A DNA stretch of 64,000 nucleotides, from the NCBI GenBank assembly GCA_009746045.1, contig RPFO01001231.1, positions 83,501-147,500 of the forward strand, given 5' to 3'. Position numbers and translations under genes: made by a program. The stretch is from Mesostigma viride (lineage: Eukaryota; Streptophyta; Mesostigmatophyceae; Mesostigmatales; Mesostigmataceae). Below are positions 10,285 through 24,405 of the stretch, in pieces (the first letter of the stretch is position 1; each line of letters opens with the position of its first letter). The notes beneath the pieces were generated by a model. It saw only the letters and a program-made list of their open reading frames with translations. It ran no database searches and had not been told where the DNA came from.

Positions 10285-11802
10285 CTACGCACCTGCTGCA
10301 AATACTTTTTTGTATTCATTAATAGCTTCTTTCATCATGCCTTCAGTTTCTGGTGTCACAGCTTTTGAAGAATTAATGTTATTAATAATTGCTGCTTTAC
10401 TAGTAATTACATAATTTCTTAGACCAGCAAGGAATTTTTTAACATCTTCAATTGCGATGGAATCTAAATAACCATTAACACCAGCATAAATAGTTAAAAC
10501 TTGTTGTGCAACAGGTAATGGACTAGATTGAGCTTGTTTTAATAATTCACGTAATCTTCTACCTCTTGCTAACTGATTTTGTGTAGCTTTATCAAGATCA
10601 GAAGCAAATTGAGCAAAAGCTTCTAATTCTGCAAATTGAGCTAATTCAAGTTTTAATTTTCCTGCTACTTGTTTCATAGCTTTAATTTGTGCAGCAGAAC
10701 CTACACGTGAAACAGAAATACCTACGTTAATAGCTGGACGAATACCTGAGTTAAATAAATCTGCAGATAAGAAAATTTGTCCATCTGTAATTGAAATAAC
10801 ATTAGTAGGAATATATGCTGCTACGTCTCCAGCTTGAGTCTCAATAATAGGTAAAGCAGTCATACTACCTTCACCTAAAGCATTACTTAATTTAGCAGCT
10901 CTTTCTAATAAACGAGAATGTAAGTAAAATACATCACCTGGATAAGCTTCACGTCCTGGTGGTCTTCTAAGTAGAAGTGACATTTCTCGATAAGCTTGTG
11001 CTTGTTTAGAAAGATCATCATAAATAACTAAAGTATGACGACCACTATACATAAAAAATTCTGCAAGAGTAGCGCCTGTGTAAGGAGCTAGATATTGTAA
11101 AGTTGCAGGTGCATTAGCATTTTCTGCAACAATGATTGTATATGCCATTGCACCATTTTCTTCTAAAGTAGAAACTACTTGAGCCACAGAAGAAGCTTTT
11201 TGACCAATAGCTACATATACACAAATAACATTTTGACCCTTTTGATTTAAAATGGTGTCAATTGCAACAGCAGTTTTGCCAGTTTGTCTATCACCAATAA
11301 TTAATTCTCTTTGTCCACGTCCAATTGGAATCATAGCATCTACAGATACTAATCCAGTTTGTAATGGTTCATAAACTGAACGTCGAGAAATAATTCCTGG
11401 AGCAGGAGATTCAATTAAACGTGTTTCAGAAGAAGGAATATCTCCTTTTCCATCAATAGGACGAGCTAAGGCATCTACAACACGACCAATATAACTTTCT
11501 CCAATTGGAATTTGAGCAATTTTTCCAGTAGCTTTTACACGACTTCCTTCTTGAATGCTAAAACCGTCTCCCATAAGTACGGCTCCAACATTATTAGATT
11601 CTAGATTTAATGCAATTCCTACTGTACCATCTTCAAATTCTAATAATTCGCCAGCCATTGCTTTGGCTAGACCATAAATTCTTGCAATACCATCACCTAC
11701 TTGAAGTACTGTACCTGTATTAACAACTTTTACTTCTTGATTGTATTGCTCAATCTGCTTACGGATAACACTACTAATTTCTTCTGGTTGAATCTTGATC
11801 AT
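10285..11802 (-). CDS. atpA: ATP synthase CF1 alpha subunit
   Basis: The non-catalytic nucleotide-binding subunit of CF1. The ATG at 11802 begins [20 protein letters not shown], giving 505 residues. A TTG two codons upstream is in frame, but the ATG fits the family better. Walker A GDRQTGKT is at about residues 170-177, with [17 protein letters not shown] as Walker B region and the [14 protein letters not shown] segment. Last gene of the atpI-atpH-atpF-atpA block; hairpins follow the stop. No Shine-Dalgarno seen. Confidence 0.98.
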   Translation of the reverse strand: MIKIQPEEISSVIRKQIEQYNQEVKVVNTGTVLQVGDGIARIYGLAKAMAGELLEFEDGTVGIALNLESNNVGAVLMGDGFSIQEGSRVKATGKIAQIPIGESYIGRVVDALARPIDGKGDIPSSETRLIESPAPGIISRRSVYEPLQTGLVSVDAMIPIGRGQRELIIGDRQTGKTAVAIDTILNQKGQNVICVYVAIGQKASSVAQVVSTLEENGAMAYTIIVAENANAPATLQYLAPYTGATLAEFFMYSGRHTLVIYDDLSKQAQAYREMSLLLRRPPGREAYPGDVFYLHSRLLERAAKLSNALGEGSMTALPIIETQAGDVAAYIPTNVISITDGQIFLSADLFNSGIRPAINVGISVSRVGSAAQIKAMKQVAGKLKLELAQFAELEAFAQFASDLDKATQNQLARGRRLRELLKQAQSSPLPVAQQVLTIYAGVNGYLDSIAIEDVKKFLAGLRNYVITSKAAIINNINSSKAVTPETEGMMKEAINEYKKVFAAGA

Positions 11803-11863
11803 TGGCAATTTTGTTCAATTACAGTTTGTTTGTCGCAAAAAAAAAATATTTCTCTAAAAATTT

Positions 11864-12424
11864 CTAAACATCATTAGGAGTTACTAAACGTCCTAATAAT
11901 CCAATATTTAAACGAGTTACTCTTTTTTGTAAGCGGCGATTTAGACGACTTTTTGATTGTTCTAATGCTCTTTGCAGTGCTAATCTAATGACTTGTCTTC
12001 TTATTTCACTAATGGCTTTTTCTTCTTCAAAAGATATAGTTGCTTGTTTCATATCAAGAAGTTTTTTTGTATCTTCTTTAATAAGATTCATTAAACCAAC
12101 TTCTATCTCACTGGCTGTTTTTTTACTTTGTGCAAGAATTTGATCTGCTTCTAATTTAGCTTGTTCGAATTCATTTTGTGCTTGTTGTAATTTTTCTGCC
12201 GCCTCTTTATATCTTTCATCAGCATCATTAATACTTTGTAATATATTTTGTTGACGATTTTGTAATAGAGACACAAAAAATTCACGGCCTGAAGTTAATA
12301 GAATTCCAAGTACCACTGCTAAATTAAGAATGTTGGTTTCAAAAATATCTGTATTAAAACCAAAACCCTCTGCCAAAGACATCCTAGACAAAATCGTAAA
12401 TATGTTTGTGAGAATATCTGTCAT
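11864..12424 (-). CDS. atpF: ATP synthase CF0 subunit b (subunit I)
   Basis: The peripheral stalk subunit, 186 residues. It has one N-terminal membrane helix (about residues 30-48, ILNLAVVLGILLTSGREFF) followed by a long charged coiled coil rich in Glu, Lys, Gln and Ala. Continuous frame, whereas land plant atpF carries a group II intron. It lies between atpH and atpA in the conserved order. The subunit b prime gene (atpG) is not in this window. Confidence 0.97.
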   Translation of the reverse strand: MTDILTNIFTILSRMSLAEGFGFNTDIFETNILNLAVVLGILLTSGREFFVSLLQNRQQNILQSINDADERYKEAAEKLQQAQNEFEQAKLEADQILAQSKKTASEIEVGLMNLIKEDTKKLLDMKQATISFEEEKAISEIRRQVIRLALQRALEQSKSRLNRRLQKRVTRLNIGLLGRLVTPNDV

Positions 12425-12514
12425 TTTATCCTATTTGATTCATTTTTTTTGGTCATAGACCCATTGACTGAAAATGTCTTCCTATGTGCCCATGTTGATA
12501 TTGTCTAATAACAA

Positions 12515-12550
12515 CATGTACTCATGAGCACATTGGCACATGAGTACATG
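12515..12550 (-). repeat. Hairpin in the atpH-atpF spacer
   Basis: A perfect 12-bp inverted repeat CATGTACTCATG (12515-12526) and CATGAGTACATG (12539-12550) around a 12-base loop, in a spacer that is less A+T-rich than usual and repeats GTGCC/GCACAT words. It may protect or process the abundant atpH mRNA 3' end. Confidence 0.7.
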
Positions 12551-12588
12551 ACAGCATAAAACTATAGTTTTATGGGAAAACAAAAAAA

Positions 12589-12843
<255 letters not shown>

Positions 12844-12974
12844 TTACTCCAATTCAATGAATTAATAGCAGATTAACAGTTTTTGTTATATAACTACAAC
12901 AATACTGTCAAAGAGAAGTTACATAAAAAAGTTATATATCAAAAAAACAATATAGTTTTTCCAAACTAATTAAA

Positions 12975-13718
12975 TTAATGATGATCTTCTACTGCTTCTC
13001 CAATATATGCAGCTGCTAAAGTTGCGAAAATTAAAGCTTGAATCGCACTTGTGAAAAGACCTAATAACATAAGCGGCATTGGCACAACTAAAGGAACTAG
13101 AGTAATTAAAACTCCTACTACTAATTCATCAGCAAGAATATTACCAAAAAGTCGGAAGCTTAAAGAAAGTGGTTTTGTAAAATCTTCTAATAAATTGATA
13201 GGTAATAATACTGGAGTTGGTGAAATATATCTTTTGAAATAGCGTAAACCTTTTTTGCTGAAACCTGCATAAAAATATGAAATAGAAGTCAAAAGAGCCA
13301 ATGCAGCTGTAGTGTTAATGTCATTTGTAGGTGCTGCTAATTCACCGTTAGGTATTTCAATTAATTTCCAAGGTACAAGGGCACCAGACCAATTAGACAC
13401 GAAAATAAATAAAAAAATAGTTCCTATGAAAGGTACCCAAGAACGATAATCTTCTTCACCTATTTGAGTTTTTGCTAAATCTCTAATAAATTCTAAAACA
13501 TATTCAACAAAGTTTTGTGTTCCAGTTGGAATCGTTTGTAAATTTCTAGTTCCAAAAATAGATAAAGAAATAATTATAGTCATTACAAACCAAGAAACAA
13601 GTAAAACTTGTCCATGAACTTCAAAATCACCAATTTGCCAATAAAAATGTTGACCAACTTCTACTTTAGATAGTTGATATAACATATTAAAATTTTCCAT
13701 TGAAGATGGATTAATCAT
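12975..13718 (-). CDS. atpI: ATP synthase CF0 subunit a (subunit IV)
   Basis: The stator subunit that forms the proton half-channels, 247 residues with about five to six membrane helices. The conserved arginine region [20 protein letters not shown] is present, as is the C-terminal [21 protein letters not shown]. The family N-terminus ([14 protein letters not shown]) is intact. It lies upstream of atpH, 137 bases apart, and downstream of rps2. Confidence 0.98.
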   Translation of the reverse strand: MINPSSMENFNMLYQLSKVEVGQHFYWQIGDFEVHGQVLLVSWFVMTIIISLSIFGTRNLQTIPTGTQNFVEYVLEFIRDLAKTQIGEEDYRSWVPFIGTIFLFIFVSNWSGALVPWKLIEIPNGELAAPTNDINTTAALALLTSISYFYAGFSKKGLRYFKRYISPTPVLLPINLLEDFTKPLSLSFRLFGNILADELVVGVLITLVPLVVPMPLMLLGLFTSAIQALIFATLAAAYIGEAVEDHH

Positions 13719-14139
13719 ATTGAGGAGACCTTTTCTTTTGAAAATACAACAAATGACCTTCTTTATTTAGGAAGTAAGAAGTCTATACGATTCAAAAATG
13801 ATAACATAATATTTTCTTCTCTTAATTAACAAATAAAAACAAGAAATTTGCAACTAAAAAAAAAATCTAGTATTAATTATTTTGTTTCTTACTTGTATTA
13901 AAAAATATTTTTTATTATCATGATTGAATTCTTTAAGTCTAAAAAAATCTATATTTTCTATTTACCACAGAAATAAAAACAAAGAAAAATGACTCAAAAA
14001 TAAAGTGCTCTTTTTGTTTTTTTCAAGATAAATGAAGAAAAAAAATTAGATAATAAAAGAATTAAATTTTAAAAACAATATATATTATTTCTAAATAATT
14101 GTTAATTATTTAGAAATAAACAATTGTTTAGATTATCTA
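13719..14139. other. rps2-atpI spacer
   Basis: 421 A+T-rich bases with no gene. The only structure is a perfect 14-bp inverted repeat at 14087-14100 and 14104-14117 with a 3-base loop, just past the rps2 stop on the minus strand. It suggests a processing or termination point between rps2 and the atp genes. Confidence 0.6.
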
Positions 14140-14826
14140 TTATTTTACACGTTGTCCTTCATAAATCGCATCTGCTAATTTACTTACAAGCAGATTAATT
14201 GATCTAATTGCATCATCATTAGCTGGAATCGGTAAATCTGCTAAAGTAGGATCACAATTTGTATCTACCAAAGATATCGTAGGAATACCTAGTTTGATAC
14301 ATTCTTTAACCGCATTAATTTCTCTTTTTTGGTCAACTATAATTACTACATCAGGCAAATATTTCATATCTTGAAGACCTGATAAATATTTACGTAATTT
14401 ATATAATTGTCTTTTTAAGACTGCAGCTTCTTTTTTAGGAAGAGTATCTAAAATACCATTTTTTTCTTTTTGTTCTAAATCTTTCAATTTTCTAATACGA
14501 GTTTTTATAGTAGACCAATTGGTAAGCATACCACCTAACCATCTTTGATTCACATAATGTGATTCAGCACGTAAAGCTTCAGAAGCAATAATATCTGAAG
14601 CTTGACTTTTTGTTCCCACAAATAAAAATTCTTTTCCTTCTTTTGCAGCGTTAAATAAAAAATCACATGCTTCTGATAATAATCTAGCAGTTTGTACTAA
14701 ATCTATAAGATGTATTCCATTGCGATTTCCATAAATATAAGAAGACATTTTTGGATTCCATCCACGAGTTTGATGTCCAAAATGTACTCCAGCTTCCATC
14801 ATTTCTTCTAATCCAACACTTTTCAT
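14140..14826 (-). CDS. rps2: Small ribosomal subunit protein uS2
   Basis: A 228-residue 30S protein. It opens [20 protein letters not shown], followed by [33 protein letters not shown] and the C-terminal [31 protein letters not shown], all diagnostic of S2. It lies between rpoC2 and atpI, the order found in cyanobacteria-derived plastid genomes. Confidence 0.98.
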   Translation of the reverse strand: MKSVGLEEMMEAGVHFGHQTRGWNPKMSSYIYGNRNGIHLIDLVQTARLLSEACDFLFNAAKEGKEFLFVGTKSQASDIIASEALRAESHYVNQRWLGGMLTNWSTIKTRIRKLKDLEQKEKNGILDTLPKKEAAVLKRQLYKLRKYLSGLQDMKYLPDVVIIVDQKREINAVKECIKLGIPTISLVDTNCDPTLADLPIPANDDAIRSINLLVSKLADAIYEGQRVK

Positions 14827-14955
14827 TTGTATTTATGTCCTTCTTTTATTTAAAAAAGATAATATTAATATTATGGATTATTACTAAAAAATAAGTTTTA
14901 ATATATTGTTTATTTATTGTACTAATGTTTTTTTTTCTAAACTACTTATTCACGA

Positions 14956-17900
14956 CTAGTCAAAAATAATATCTTCAAAATTATATTCAGCATTTTTTTG
15001 TTCTATTCTCTTATGTTGTGAATTAGAACTATATGCTAAATTATAAGAATTAGAAAGAGAAAGATCTCGTGAATACATTTTATCATGCACATTAAAGCCA
15101 GTGCCTGCTGGAATGAGTCTACCTATAATTACATTTTCTTTTAACCCTCTAAGCCAATCAGTTTTTCCTTCAATAGCCGCTTTAGTCAATACACGTGTTG
15201 TTTCTTGAAAACTTGCTGCAGATATAAAACTTTCCGTATTTAAAGAAGCTTTAGTAATACCTAATACAATTGGTTTATATTTGGCGTGAACAGATACATT
15301 TCTATTCATGTTTTCAATTCTATGCAATTCAATTAATTCACCAGGTAATAAAGTTGTGTCTCCACCTTCTTCTATCATTACCTTGGAAGTCATTTGTCTT
15401 ACAATAACTTCTATATGTTTATCTGAAATATGTACACCTTGTGCTTTGTAAACAGATTGAACCTCATTAACTAAAAATAATTGAAGTTTTTCAAAACTTT
15501 TTTTAGCCGCTTTTTGAATACCATATTTTTCAGTTGCTTCATCAAAAAAAGATTGTAAAAGATCATGTAAATTATTAGGTAAAGGTTTCAATCCTTTTGT
15601 TCTACGAGCTTCTAGTAATTCTTCAATTCTTGGAAGACCTTGAACAATATCTCCAGTTTTTGATTGCTCAAAAATTAACATTACCAAAGTATCACCAGAT
15701 TTTACAAAATCACCATCATCTACGTATAAAACAGCTTCGGAAGAAACAAGATAAGGTCTTGCTAATCGTAAAGTCACTCTATTAGCTTGCAATTGAATAA
15801 CTTGTCCAGATTGAGGTGCTAAAATACCTGGTACAATTTCTTTTCCTTTATGAACTAAATCACCTAATTGAAAAAATTCATATGCATTTTTTACAAACAA
15901 AGTCATTTGATCATGTTCATTCATAATTAAAAAAGACTTTTGTTCTTCAAAATTTTTATTTGATTGTCTAACTTCTCCATGATCTTTTGCTATAATTTCA
16001 GTTTTAGCAAGAATAGTGCCAGGTATTATATAGTTGTTAAATTTTCTTACTAATCTAGTCACATTTTGATAACTTTGAAAATCTATTATTTGATTCAAAT
16101 CAATCATTAAATATTCAAACATCTTGATTTGTAATAATTTATTTTCTATTAGATTTAAGGTGACATTTAATTTATGTAAATGTGAATCAATTTCTAATCG
16201 TAAAAATATTTTTGCGATTTCCATTGATTGCCAAGCATGAATTCTTTGACCATCTTTGTAACAAATATGAATAGAAGGTTGAATAGAAATATTTTGTTTT
16301 AACTGATATTGAGCTTCCAATTTTTTTAATTCTGTTGAATTAGGAATTAAAAACTGTACCACAGGTCGAATAAGTAATGCAGATCCTGAAGACAAATTGA
16401 CATTTTCTAAATAGACCAGTTCTTCTGCAATAATACCATCACATATTTCTTCACCTGCTTGAATTAATGTCTGATGCTTATCTAAAACTTGAGAAAAATC
16501 AATAGGTCTATAAATTTTGCCTGGTTTTATAACTACCTCACGCAAAATATCATTAGTTTGAGAGACTTGGGCTAAACCACTACTATGACAAATCAAATCT
16601 TTAATAATTTGAGTTCCAGCTTCTACATATTCACAATCTCTCACCATCAAAAGAGAAGCATCTTTATTAATTAAATGAGTTTCTTCAGGAATCCACATAA
16701 TGATTCCACCTTTACGTACAGGATAAGATTGTGTAACTATATCATATTCATCAACTTCAATTTCAGAAGAGTATTTAAGAATTCCTCCTGTATTAGTTAA
16801 ATAAGTTTTAGTAACAAATTTAGCAATAATTTGATTATTTTTTATAACATTATTAGATTCTACTTGCATAAAAAATTTCTGATTCAAATCATCAGTCAAA
16901 ATATAAGCTTCACTACGTGCATTTTTGATGTGAGATAAATATGCATTTATGATTGTCATTGAAGAATTCAAGACATATAAATAAGAATTACTGTTATCTA
17001 TTGTCAAATTATTTTCTGAAGTTTGTAAAATTCCCCCATATTGACTAATAATATTATGTTCTGCCATACAAGATCCATTATGAATGTAATCCGCTGTGTC
17101 AAACATTAGTGGAACATCTAATGAAAATTTATATACTTGACCTGATAATATCCATAATAGGCCACCATATTGTCCTGCTCTATTCATTTTATGACCATAA
17201 GCACTTTTTTTTTCTTGTAATAATAAATTTTCAAAATGAATTTCACCGGAAAAATCTGATGCTACATATTTACTAGCAATTTCAACTGATTGTGCATTGA
17301 CTGGAGCAGAAACTTCAGCTATTAATTGTTTTGCTCTAACCATAGAACCATTATTGACTAATAAAATAGTATTAATAGGTACTTCAATATTAAATTCTTT
17401 ATTTTTTCCTTGAATACAAATATTTATATTAGATTGAGTTATTAATGCTATTTCACCATGACGTGTACGCATGGGAATCGTATTTGTAAGAGAATAAATA
17501 ATTTTTCCGTCAATAGAACTACGAATTTGTTTAGCAATATTACCAGTGAATACTCCTCCTGTATGGAAAGTTCTCATAGTTAATTGAGTACCTGGTTCTC
17601 CGATAGACTGAGCAGCAATAATACCTACAGCTTCACCCAAATCAACAAGATTTCCATGTGCTAAACTCCAGCCATAGCATAATTGACATACAGAACGAAT
17701 ACTTTTGCAAGTTAAAGGGGATCTTACTAATATATTTGTACGTTTTATCTCACAAATTTTGTCAGATAAACTTGCTGATATATCTTGATTTTTTTTAGCT
17801 ATATATTGTTTTTGTTTCGGAGAATAAATATTTTCTGCTAATACACGTCCTATAAGACGCTCTTGTAATGAAAATACTACTTTTTGTTCATCTTTAACAG

Positions 17901-18627
17901 GTCCTAATAATATACCACTTTTAGTTCCACAATCAGTTTCGCGAATAATCATATCTTGTGCAACATCTACTAATCTGCGTGTCAAATAACCAGAATCTGC
18001 AGTACGTAATGCTGTATCAACAAGACCTTTTCTCGCTCCATAACAAGAAATAACATATTCAGTTACTGTCAATCCTTCACGAAAATTACTTCTAATAGGT
18101 AAGTCTATAATTTGTCCTTGTGGATCAGACATTAATCCTCTCATACCTACTAATTGACTGACTTGAGAAAGATTACCTCGTGCGCCTGAAAACGCCATCA
18201 TATAGACAGGATTTAAAGGATTTGTTTGTTCAAAATATTGAACAACTTCATTTTTTAAAGTTTCACTTGTGCTATGCCATGTATCTATAACTTTTTGAAA
18301 TCTTTCTACAGCTGTTATTTTCCCGATAGAATAATTTTTTTGTGTTTTTGCAATTTCTTGTTCTGCATCTTCTAAAAGCCATTTTTTAGTAGGTGGAATA
18401 CTTAAATCATCAATACTTAAAGAAATGCCAGCTTTAGTAGCATGATAAAAACCTAATATTTTTAATCGATCAACCATGTGTGCCGTACGAGAAGTTCCAT
18501 GATTGAATAAAAACCAGGCAATAATTCTTCGAATTTCGCCCTTATTCATAATTCGGTTACAAAAAAATAGTTTCATTGAATTTAGATCAGATTTTTGATT
18601 AAAAAAAATTTTTTTCATTCTGCCCAT
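14956..18627 (-). CDS. rpoC2: RNA polymerase beta'' subunit (PEP)
   Basis: C-terminal half of the split bacterial beta prime subunit of the plastid-encoded RNA polymerase, 1223 residues. Conserved blocks include [40 protein letters not shown], the zinc ligands around [27 protein letters not shown] and the C-terminal [20 protein letters not shown]. The middle (about 450-950) is a poorly conserved insertion, as usual in plastids. The start is 7 bases after the rpoC1 stop. An ATG three codons in is an alternative. Confidence 0.98.
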   Translation of the reverse strand: MGRMKKIFFNQKSDLNSMKLFFCNRIMNKGEIRRIIAWFLFNHGTSRTAHMVDRLKILGFYHATKAGISLSIDDLSIPPTKKWLLEDAEQEIAKTQKNYSIGKITAVERFQKVIDTWHSTSETLKNEVVQYFEQTNPLNPVYMMAFSGARGNLSQVSQLVGMRGLMSDPQGQIIDLPIRSNFREGLTVTEYVISCYGARKGLVDTALRTADSGYLTRRLVDVAQDMIIRETDCGTKSGILLGPVKDEQKVVFSLQERLIGRVLAENIYSPKQKQYIAKKNQDISASLSDKICEIKRTNILVRSPLTCKSIRSVCQLCYGWSLAHGNLVDLGEAVGIIAAQSIGEPGTQLTMRTFHTGGVFTGNIAKQIRSSIDGKIIYSLTNTIPMRTRHGEIALITQSNINICIQGKNKEFNIEVPINTILLVNNGSMVRAKQLIAEVSAPVNAQSVEIASKYVASDFSGEIHFENLLLQEKKSAYGHKMNRAGQYGGLLWILSGQVYKFSLDVPLMFDTADYIHNGSCMAEHNIISQYGGILQTSENNLTIDNSNSYLYVLNSSMTIINAYLSHIKNARSEAYILTDDLNQKFFMQVESNNVIKNNQIIAKFVTKTYLTNTGGILKYSSEIEVDEYDIVTQSYPVRKGGIIMWIPEETHLINKDASLLMVRDCEYVEAGTQIIKDLICHSSGLAQVSQTNDILREVVIKPGKIYRPIDFSQVLDKHQTLIQAGEEICDGIIAEELVYLENVNLSSGSALLIRPVVQFLIPNSTELKKLEAQYQLKQNISIQPSIHICYKDGQRIHAWQSMEIAKIFLRLEIDSHLHKLNVTLNLIENKLLQIKMFEYLMIDLNQIIDFQSYQNVTRLVRKFNNYIIPGTILAKTEIIAKDHGEVRQSNKNFEEQKSFLIMNEHDQMTLFVKNAYEFFQLGDLVHKGKEIVPGILAPQSGQVIQLQANRVTLRLARPYLVSSEAVLYVDDGDFVKSGDTLVMLIFEQSKTGDIVQGLPRIEELLEARRTKGLKPLPNNLHDLLQSFFDEATEKYGIQKAAKKSFEKLQLFLVNEVQSVYKAQGVHISDKHIEVIVRQMTSKVMIEEGGDTTLLPGELIELHRIENMNRNVSVHAKYKPIVLGITKASLNTESFISAASFQETTRVLTKAAIEGKTDWLRGLKENVIIGRLIPAGTGFNVHDKMYSRDLSLSNSYNLAYSSNSQHKRIEQKNAEYNFEDIIFD

Positions 18628-18634
18628 TCAAACT

Positions 18635-20641
18635 TTAATATTCTGACGGGGAGTAATCCAAACTGTTTTGAATTACTTGATTAAATAAAATACGACCAGG
18701 AGTTGTACGAATATATTGACTTATTAAATTATTTTTGAAATCTTTACGCATTTGATAATTTTTATAAATATATGAGACAAAACCTAAAGAATCCACTCTG
18801 ATTTCTATTGGGTTTTGTTTAATATATTTACTATCTATAATCCCAGAAAATCTAACCCATACAATTGTATGTAAATTAATCTTTTTTTGATCATAAGCCA
18901 TAATAACTTGTTCCAAAGAACTAAAATAATGACTTTTAGTGCCTCTTAATCTGATATCTTCAGTTGTTAAATAATAACAACCAAGTACCATATCTTGGCT
19001 AGGTGATATGATAGGTAATCCAGTAGCCGGTGATAATAAATTACTTGAAGCTAGCATTAATAAACGTGCTTCTGTTTGAGCTTCCAATGATAAAGGAATA
19101 TGAACAGCCATTTGATCTCCATCAAAATCTGCATTAAAAGCTGGACAAACTAATGGATGTAATTGAATTGCTCTTCCTTCTACTAAAATAGGTTCAAAAG
19201 CTTGTATACCAAGTCTATGTAATGTAGGTGCACGATTCAATAAAACTGGATGTCCTTGAATCACTTGATTCAAAATTTCCCATAATATTGGATCACTATT
19301 TTGAATAATTTTTTTTGCACCTTTTATATTATTTGCCAATCCTTCATTAATTAAAGTATGAATAACAAATGGTTGGAATAATTCAATCGCCATTTCCTTT
19401 GGAAGACCACATTGATGTAATTTCAGATTTGGACCAACTACAATTACTGAACGACCAGAATAATCGACACGTTTTCCTAAAAGATTTTGTCTAAATCTAC
19501 CTTGTTTCCCTTTGATAATATCTGATAAAGATTTCAGTGGAATTTTATTATTGCCTACAAGAGCTTTTCCTCTTTTACCATTATCAATAAGAGCATCGAC
19601 AGACTCTTGTAACATACGTTTTTCACTACGAACAACAATTTCAGGAGCTAACATATTATTAAGTTTAGCGAGTCTATTATTTCTATTGATAACTCGTCTA
19701 TATAAATCATTCAAATCGGATGTTGCAAATCTACCTCCATCTAATTGGACCATAGGTCTTAGTTCTGGAGGAAGTACAGGAAGAATTGATAAAACCATCC
19801 ATTCAGGCTTCGCTCCTGTAGCAATAAAATGATTAATAATTCTTAAACGTTTAATTAATTTATTTCTTTTTTTATTTCTTCTTTCTTCTTCTATTTGCCA
19901 ATCTTGATTTTTTTTATTCCATTGATTCTCATCCAGTACCCAATCTGAATCTTCTCCATTAAAAAAAGAAGATTGAGTCCAAGCGGCCTCATTTTCAGCT
20001 AAATCTTCTCTAATTTTTTGTGCTGTAGCTTTTAGATCAAAATTTTTAAGCATTTTATAAATAGCTTCACCACCTGATATTTCTTCTTCTTTTTCTTTAA
20101 TATTTAACAAATCATCTAATATATCTGTTGAATTAGAAAAGAAACGATTTTCGGTCAAAAATTGAGAAATATTCTTAAAACTAATAGAATCGTTATTATT
20201 ATAATAGACAATATTTTCTACATCTTTTCTCGGCATGCCTAGAATAACGGAAATATAACTAGGAATTCCTTTTAAATACCATACATGAGTTACAGGAGAT
20301 GCAAGTTTGATATGTCCCATGCGATGTCTACGTACACCAGATTCAATAACTTCTACACCACATCTTTCACACACAATACTTATTTCTGAATTTTTATTAT
20401 ATCTAACACGTTTATATCTTCCACAATGACATTCCCAATCTTTTACAGGACCAAATATACGTTCACAAAATAAGCCATCCATTTCAGGTTTTAAAGTTCT
20501 ATAATTAATAGTTTCTGATCTAGTTACTTCACCTACTATTTCTCCGTTACTGAGTGTTCTTTGACCCCATTGAAGTATTCTTTCAGGAGAAGCCAAATTA
20601 ATTTGTATATATTCAAAATGGACAAGTTTTTTAGGAATCAT
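18635..20641 (-). CDS. rpoC1: RNA polymerase beta' subunit (PEP)
   Basis: N-terminal half of beta prime, 668 residues. A zinc site with CHCGRYK and CERCGVEV lies near residues 70-100. The catalytic NADFDGD motif that holds the active-site magnesium lies near residue 500 ([15 protein letters not shown]). The intron found in many land plant copies is absent. It is flanked by rpoB (24-base gap) and rpoC2 (7-base gap), so all three are cotranscribed. Confidence 0.98.
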   Translation of the reverse strand: MIPKKLVHFEYIQINLASPERILQWGQRTLSNGEIVGEVTRSETINYRTLKPEMDGLFCERIFGPVKDWECHCGRYKRVRYNKNSEISIVCERCGVEVIESGVRRHRMGHIKLASPVTHVWYLKGIPSYISVILGMPRKDVENIVYYNNNDSISFKNISQFLTENRFFSNSTDILDDLLNIKEKEEEISGGEAIYKMLKNFDLKATAQKIREDLAENEAAWTQSSFFNGEDSDWVLDENQWNKKNQDWQIEEERRNKKRNKLIKRLRIINHFIATGAKPEWMVLSILPVLPPELRPMVQLDGGRFATSDLNDLYRRVINRNNRLAKLNNMLAPEIVVRSEKRMLQESVDALIDNGKRGKALVGNNKIPLKSLSDIIKGKQGRFRQNLLGKRVDYSGRSVIVVGPNLKLHQCGLPKEMAIELFQPFVIHTLINEGLANNIKGAKKIIQNSDPILWEILNQVIQGHPVLLNRAPTLHRLGIQAFEPILVEGRAIQLHPLVCPAFNADFDGDQMAVHIPLSLEAQTEARLLMLASSNLLSPATGLPIISPSQDMVLGCYYLTTEDIRLRGTKSHYFSSLEQVIMAYDQKKINLHTIVWVRFSGIIDSKYIKQNPIEIRVDSLGFVSYIYKNYQMRKDFKNNLISQYIRTTPGRILFNQVIQNSLDYSPSEY

Positions 20642-20665
20642 AAAAATTTAGCTTTTCTGTAAACA

Positions 20666-23600
20666 TTAAAAATTTTGCATAAGATCTATTTCTTGATTTT
20701 TATTTGATTTATGTACTTTATATACACCTATATCTAGACATAAAGATTGCAATTCACGTATCAGTACCTTAAAAGATTCTGGAGTGCCTGGCTTAGGAAT
20801 AGGTCGACCTTTAATAATAGCATTTAGAGCATCATTTCTGCCTTTCATATCATCTGATTTTATTGTAAGTAATTCTTGTAAAGTATAAGCAGCTCCAAAT
20901 CCTTCTAATGCCCAAACTTCCATTTCTCCTAAACGTTGACCACCATGTTTTGCTCTACCGCCAAGAGGTTGTTGAGTAACTAATGAATAAGGTCCTGTAG
21001 AACGAGCATGAATTTTATCATCTACTAAATGGACTAATTTAAGCATATAAGCTTTGCCAATTGTGACAGGTTGATCAAAAGATTCACCAGTTCTACCGTC
21101 AAATAATTTACTTTTTCCTGGTGATTGAATATTAAATAGCCAAGGGTAACCAGTCTTTTGTCTTGCTTCATATAATTTGGAATAAACTAAACCTCTAGAT
21201 GTTTCTTTCCCATACATTTCATCAAATGGCATCAGTTTATAATTTTCAGATAAGTATTCTCCAGCTAAACCTAATAAACATTCAAATACTTGTCCAACAT
21301 TCATTCTAGAAGGGACTCCTAATGGATTTAAAACCATATCAACAGGTGTTCCATCTTGTAAATATGGCATATCTTGTCGAGGTAAAATTTTTGAAATAAT
21401 TCCTTTATTACCATGCCGACCTGCCATTTTATCTCCAACTTGAATTTTTCTTTTTTGAGAAATTGAAACATGAACCATCATAATTACACCAGAAGGCAAT
21501 TCTTTTCCAGTTAATCTTCTCACATTTACAACTGTGCCAGAAACACCATTTGGTACTCTTAAAGATGAATCTCTAACATCACGTGCTTTTTCTCCAAAAA
21601 TAGCTCGTAACAATTTTCCTTCTGGATGTTGATCTAAATCTTCTTTAGGAGTTACTTTCCCAACCAAAATATCTCCTGATTCAACACGAGCTCCTGGAAT
21701 AACAATTCCATTATCATCTAAATTACGTAATAAATGATCATTAACATTAGGAATTTCTCTAGTGATTTTTTCAGGACCTAATTTTGTTTTTCTAGCATCT
21801 ACTTCATATTTTTCAATATGAATAGAAGTGTAAATATCTTCATAAACTAATTTTTCACTAATTAAAATAGCATCTTCAAAATTGTAACCTTCCCAAGGCA
21901 TATAAGCTACTAAAATATTTTGCCCTAAAGTCAACTCTCCATTTACTGTGGCAGATCCATCCGCTAAAATATCTCCTTTTTGTACCCATTCTCCTTGAGA
22001 AACGACTGGTTTTTGATTAATACATGTATCTTGATTTGATCTATTATATTTTTGTAAATAATATCTATCAATATGAGAATGTTGAATACCTTTTGCATTC
22101 ATTCTCAAACTGCGTACCAAAATAGTTTTTGAATCAACAGATATAACAATACCTTTGTGTCGACAGATAACTACAGTGCCTGAATCTAAAGCCACTTGTT
22201 CTTCAAAACCTGTCCCTACAATAGGTCGATTTGGTTTTAATAATGGAACAGCTTGTCTTTGCATATTAGAACCCATTAATGCTCTGTTGGCATCATCATG
22301 TTCCAAAAAGGGAATTAATGAAGTAGCTATTGAAATAGCTTGTGTTGGAGAAATCCCAACATAATCAACTTCTTCTGCTTTACTAGTAGTAAATTCTTGT
22401 TTATATCGGACAGGAACATAATTATTTTCAATACTAGAGTAACAAGAAAGTAATAAATCTCCTGGGGCGACTTTAAATTGATCTTCTTGATCTGGAGCTA
22501 GATAAATAGGTAACTCACTTTTTATCACTTTACGATTTTTTGTAATATAAAAAGGACTTTCCAAAAAACCATATTCATTTACTCTACTATGTGTAGCTAA
22601 AGATCCAATTAAACCGGCATTAGGACCTTCTGGCGTCTCTATAGGACAAATACGACCATAATGACTAGGATGTATATCACGCACTGCTAAACCAGCTCTT
22701 TCTCTACTTAAACCACCAGGTCCTAAACAACTTAATCTTCGTTTATGAGTAATTTCTGATAAAGGATTTGTTTGATCCATAAATTGTGATAATTGACTTG
22801 AACCAAAAAATTCTCTTATTGCACCAACTAAAGGTTTAGGATTTACTAAAGATGTCAAAGTCAAACTATCTGGTGATGATTCACCCATTCTTTTATAAAT
22901 CATTCTCTCTAGTCTACCGAGTCCTACTCGCACTTGATTTTGAATTAATTCACCTACGGATCTAACTCTTCTATTTTTTAAATGATCAATATCATCTAAA
23001 GTACCAATATTGAATTCTAAATTGATTAAATAATCGACAGCAGCCAAAATATCTTGTACAGTCAAAACTCTAATATTTTCTGGGATATTGAGTTGTAATT
23101 TTTTATTAATTTTATATCGACCAACTTTTCCCAAATCATAATATTTAGATTGAAAAAATCGTGATTCTAAAATTTCACGTGTGCTAAGTAATGTAGATGT
23201 ACTTTCATTTTCAAAATCATCATCATGTTGTATATCATTTTCAAGATAAGGATCTGTTTCTTGAATAGTTTTTTTCAAAAATTGTGGATATTTTAATGCA
23301 TCAAAAATTTCGTTTTTTGTTAACCCCATGGCTTTAAAAACGATCATAATTGAAACTTTACGTATTTTTCCAATTCTAGCCCAAATTAATCCATTTTTAT
23401 CTGTTTCTATTCTTAACCATGCGCCACGATTTGAAATAATAGTAGCACTATGAGTTTTTCTTCCTTTTTTATCAATTTCTCTTTTGTAATAAATTCCAGG
23501 ACTTCTAACTATTTGATTTACAATTACTCTTGAAGAACCATTAATAATAAAACTGCCTCTTCCCGTCATTAATGGTATTTCACCCAAAAATACATCTTGT

Positions 23601-23908
23601 TCTTGAATTTCTCCTGTTCTTTTATTAGTTAATTTGGCAGGTACATATAATTGACAAGTATAAGTACTTGCTCGTCTAATTGATGTTCTTTCATTATATT
23701 TCGGACGTTTTAATTTATATTTTTCTGGAAAAAATCTTAATTCTAAATTTTTTTTTGAATTACTAATCACAGAAAAATCTTTCAATTCTTCAATAAGTCC
23801 TTTTTTTAAAAAAATACGAAAACTTGAAAGCTGCATTTCAATAAGATCAGGAATTTTAAAGTCAAACGCAGTATTCGGTACCGGAGTGTATTCTTCTATT
23901 ATCATCAT
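20666..23908 (-). CDS. rpoB: RNA polymerase beta subunit (PEP)
   Basis: The 1080-residue second catalytic subunit of the bacterial-type plastid polymerase. Recognisable blocks: the rifampicin-region [40 protein letters not shown], the lysine-rich [15 protein letters not shown] block and the C-terminal [20 protein letters not shown]. First gene of rpoB-rpoC1-rpoC2. Two ATG codons occur in tandem at the start. The 422 bases upstream are A+T-rich with no gene and should hold its promoter. Confidence 0.98.
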   Translation of the reverse strand: MMIIEEYTPVPNTAFDFKIPDLIEMQLSSFRIFLKKGLIEELKDFSVISNSKKNLELRFFPEKYKLKRPKYNERTSIRRASTYTCQLYVPAKLTNKRTGEIQEQDVFLGEIPLMTGRGSFIINGSSRVIVNQIVRSPGIYYKREIDKKGRKTHSATIISNRGAWLRIETDKNGLIWARIGKIRKVSIMIVFKAMGLTKNEIFDALKYPQFLKKTIQETDPYLENDIQHDDDFENESTSTLLSTREILESRFFQSKYYDLGKVGRYKINKKLQLNIPENIRVLTVQDILAAVDYLINLEFNIGTLDDIDHLKNRRVRSVGELIQNQVRVGLGRLERMIYKRMGESSPDSLTLTSLVNPKPLVGAIREFFGSSQLSQFMDQTNPLSEITHKRRLSCLGPGGLSRERAGLAVRDIHPSHYGRICPIETPEGPNAGLIGSLATHSRVNEYGFLESPFYITKNRKVIKSELPIYLAPDQEDQFKVAPGDLLLSCYSSIENNYVPVRYKQEFTTSKAEEVDYVGISPTQAISIATSLIPFLEHDDANRALMGSNMQRQAVPLLKPNRPIVGTGFEEQVALDSGTVVICRHKGIVISVDSKTILVRSLRMNAKGIQHSHIDRYYLQKYNRSNQDTCINQKPVVSQGEWVQKGDILADGSATVNGELTLGQNILVAYMPWEGYNFEDAILISEKLVYEDIYTSIHIEKYEVDARKTKLGPEKITREIPNVNDHLLRNLDDNGIVIPGARVESGDILVGKVTPKEDLDQHPEGKLLRAIFGEKARDVRDSSLRVPNGVSGTVVNVRRLTGKELPSGVIMMVHVSISQKRKIQVGDKMAGRHGNKGIISKILPRQDMPYLQDGTPVDMVLNPLGVPSRMNVGQVFECLLGLAGEYLSENYKLMPFDEMYGKETSRGLVYSKLYEARQKTGYPWLFNIQSPGKSKLFDGRTGESFDQPVTIGKAYMLKLVHLVDDKIHARSTGPYSLVTQQPLGGRAKHGGQRLGEMEVWALEGFGAAYTLQELLTIKSDDMKGRNDALNAIIKGRPIPKPGTPESFKVLIRELQSLCLDIGVYKVHKSNKNQEIDLMQNF

Positions 23909-24330
23909 TAATTGGAAATTCCTCTACAGAAAAACACAAATAGTATTTTTTGCTTTTTTAAACAAAAAAAATATGAAAACATAATTTATAAGTTACTTTA
24001 ACTAAATCTATTTTTTGTTATAATTGAATAAATAGAATACAATATAAAAAAAACTATTTACAATTTTTTTTATCACATATAGAATAGTTATATAATTTCT
24101 ATTTATTTTTATAATAAATAATGAAAAAAAAAAAGAATATAATGTTATTCTTTATAATGTATAGCAATCATTAAATAAATGGAAATTATTTTTATTAATT
24201 TAATTAATATTGATTTTTATGTTATTTTAATTGAAAAAATTTGTTTATAAAACATAATAGAAATGTTTTTTGTAGAAATTAAAATAATTTTATTAGAAAT
24301 GTTTTAGTAGTAAATAGAAAAAATCTTTAT
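23909..24330. other. rpoB-trnC spacer
   Basis: 422 bases of very A+T-rich sequence between the divergent rpoB and trnC-GCA. I see no reading frame, tRNA or strong inverted repeat; it should contain the rpoB and trnC promoters. Confidence 0.5.
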
Positions 24331-24405
24331 GGCGGCGGTATAGCCAAGTGGTAAGGCAGAAGATTGCAAATCTTTTATCCCCCAGTTCGAATCTGGGTGC
24401 CGCCT
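24331..24405 (+). tRNA. trnC-GCA: tRNA-Cys(GCA)
   Basis: Acceptor GGCGGCG/TGCCGCC, loop TTGCAAA giving anticodon GCA, T arm CCCAG/CTGGG and discriminator U, the usual cysteine identity base. Confidence 0.96.
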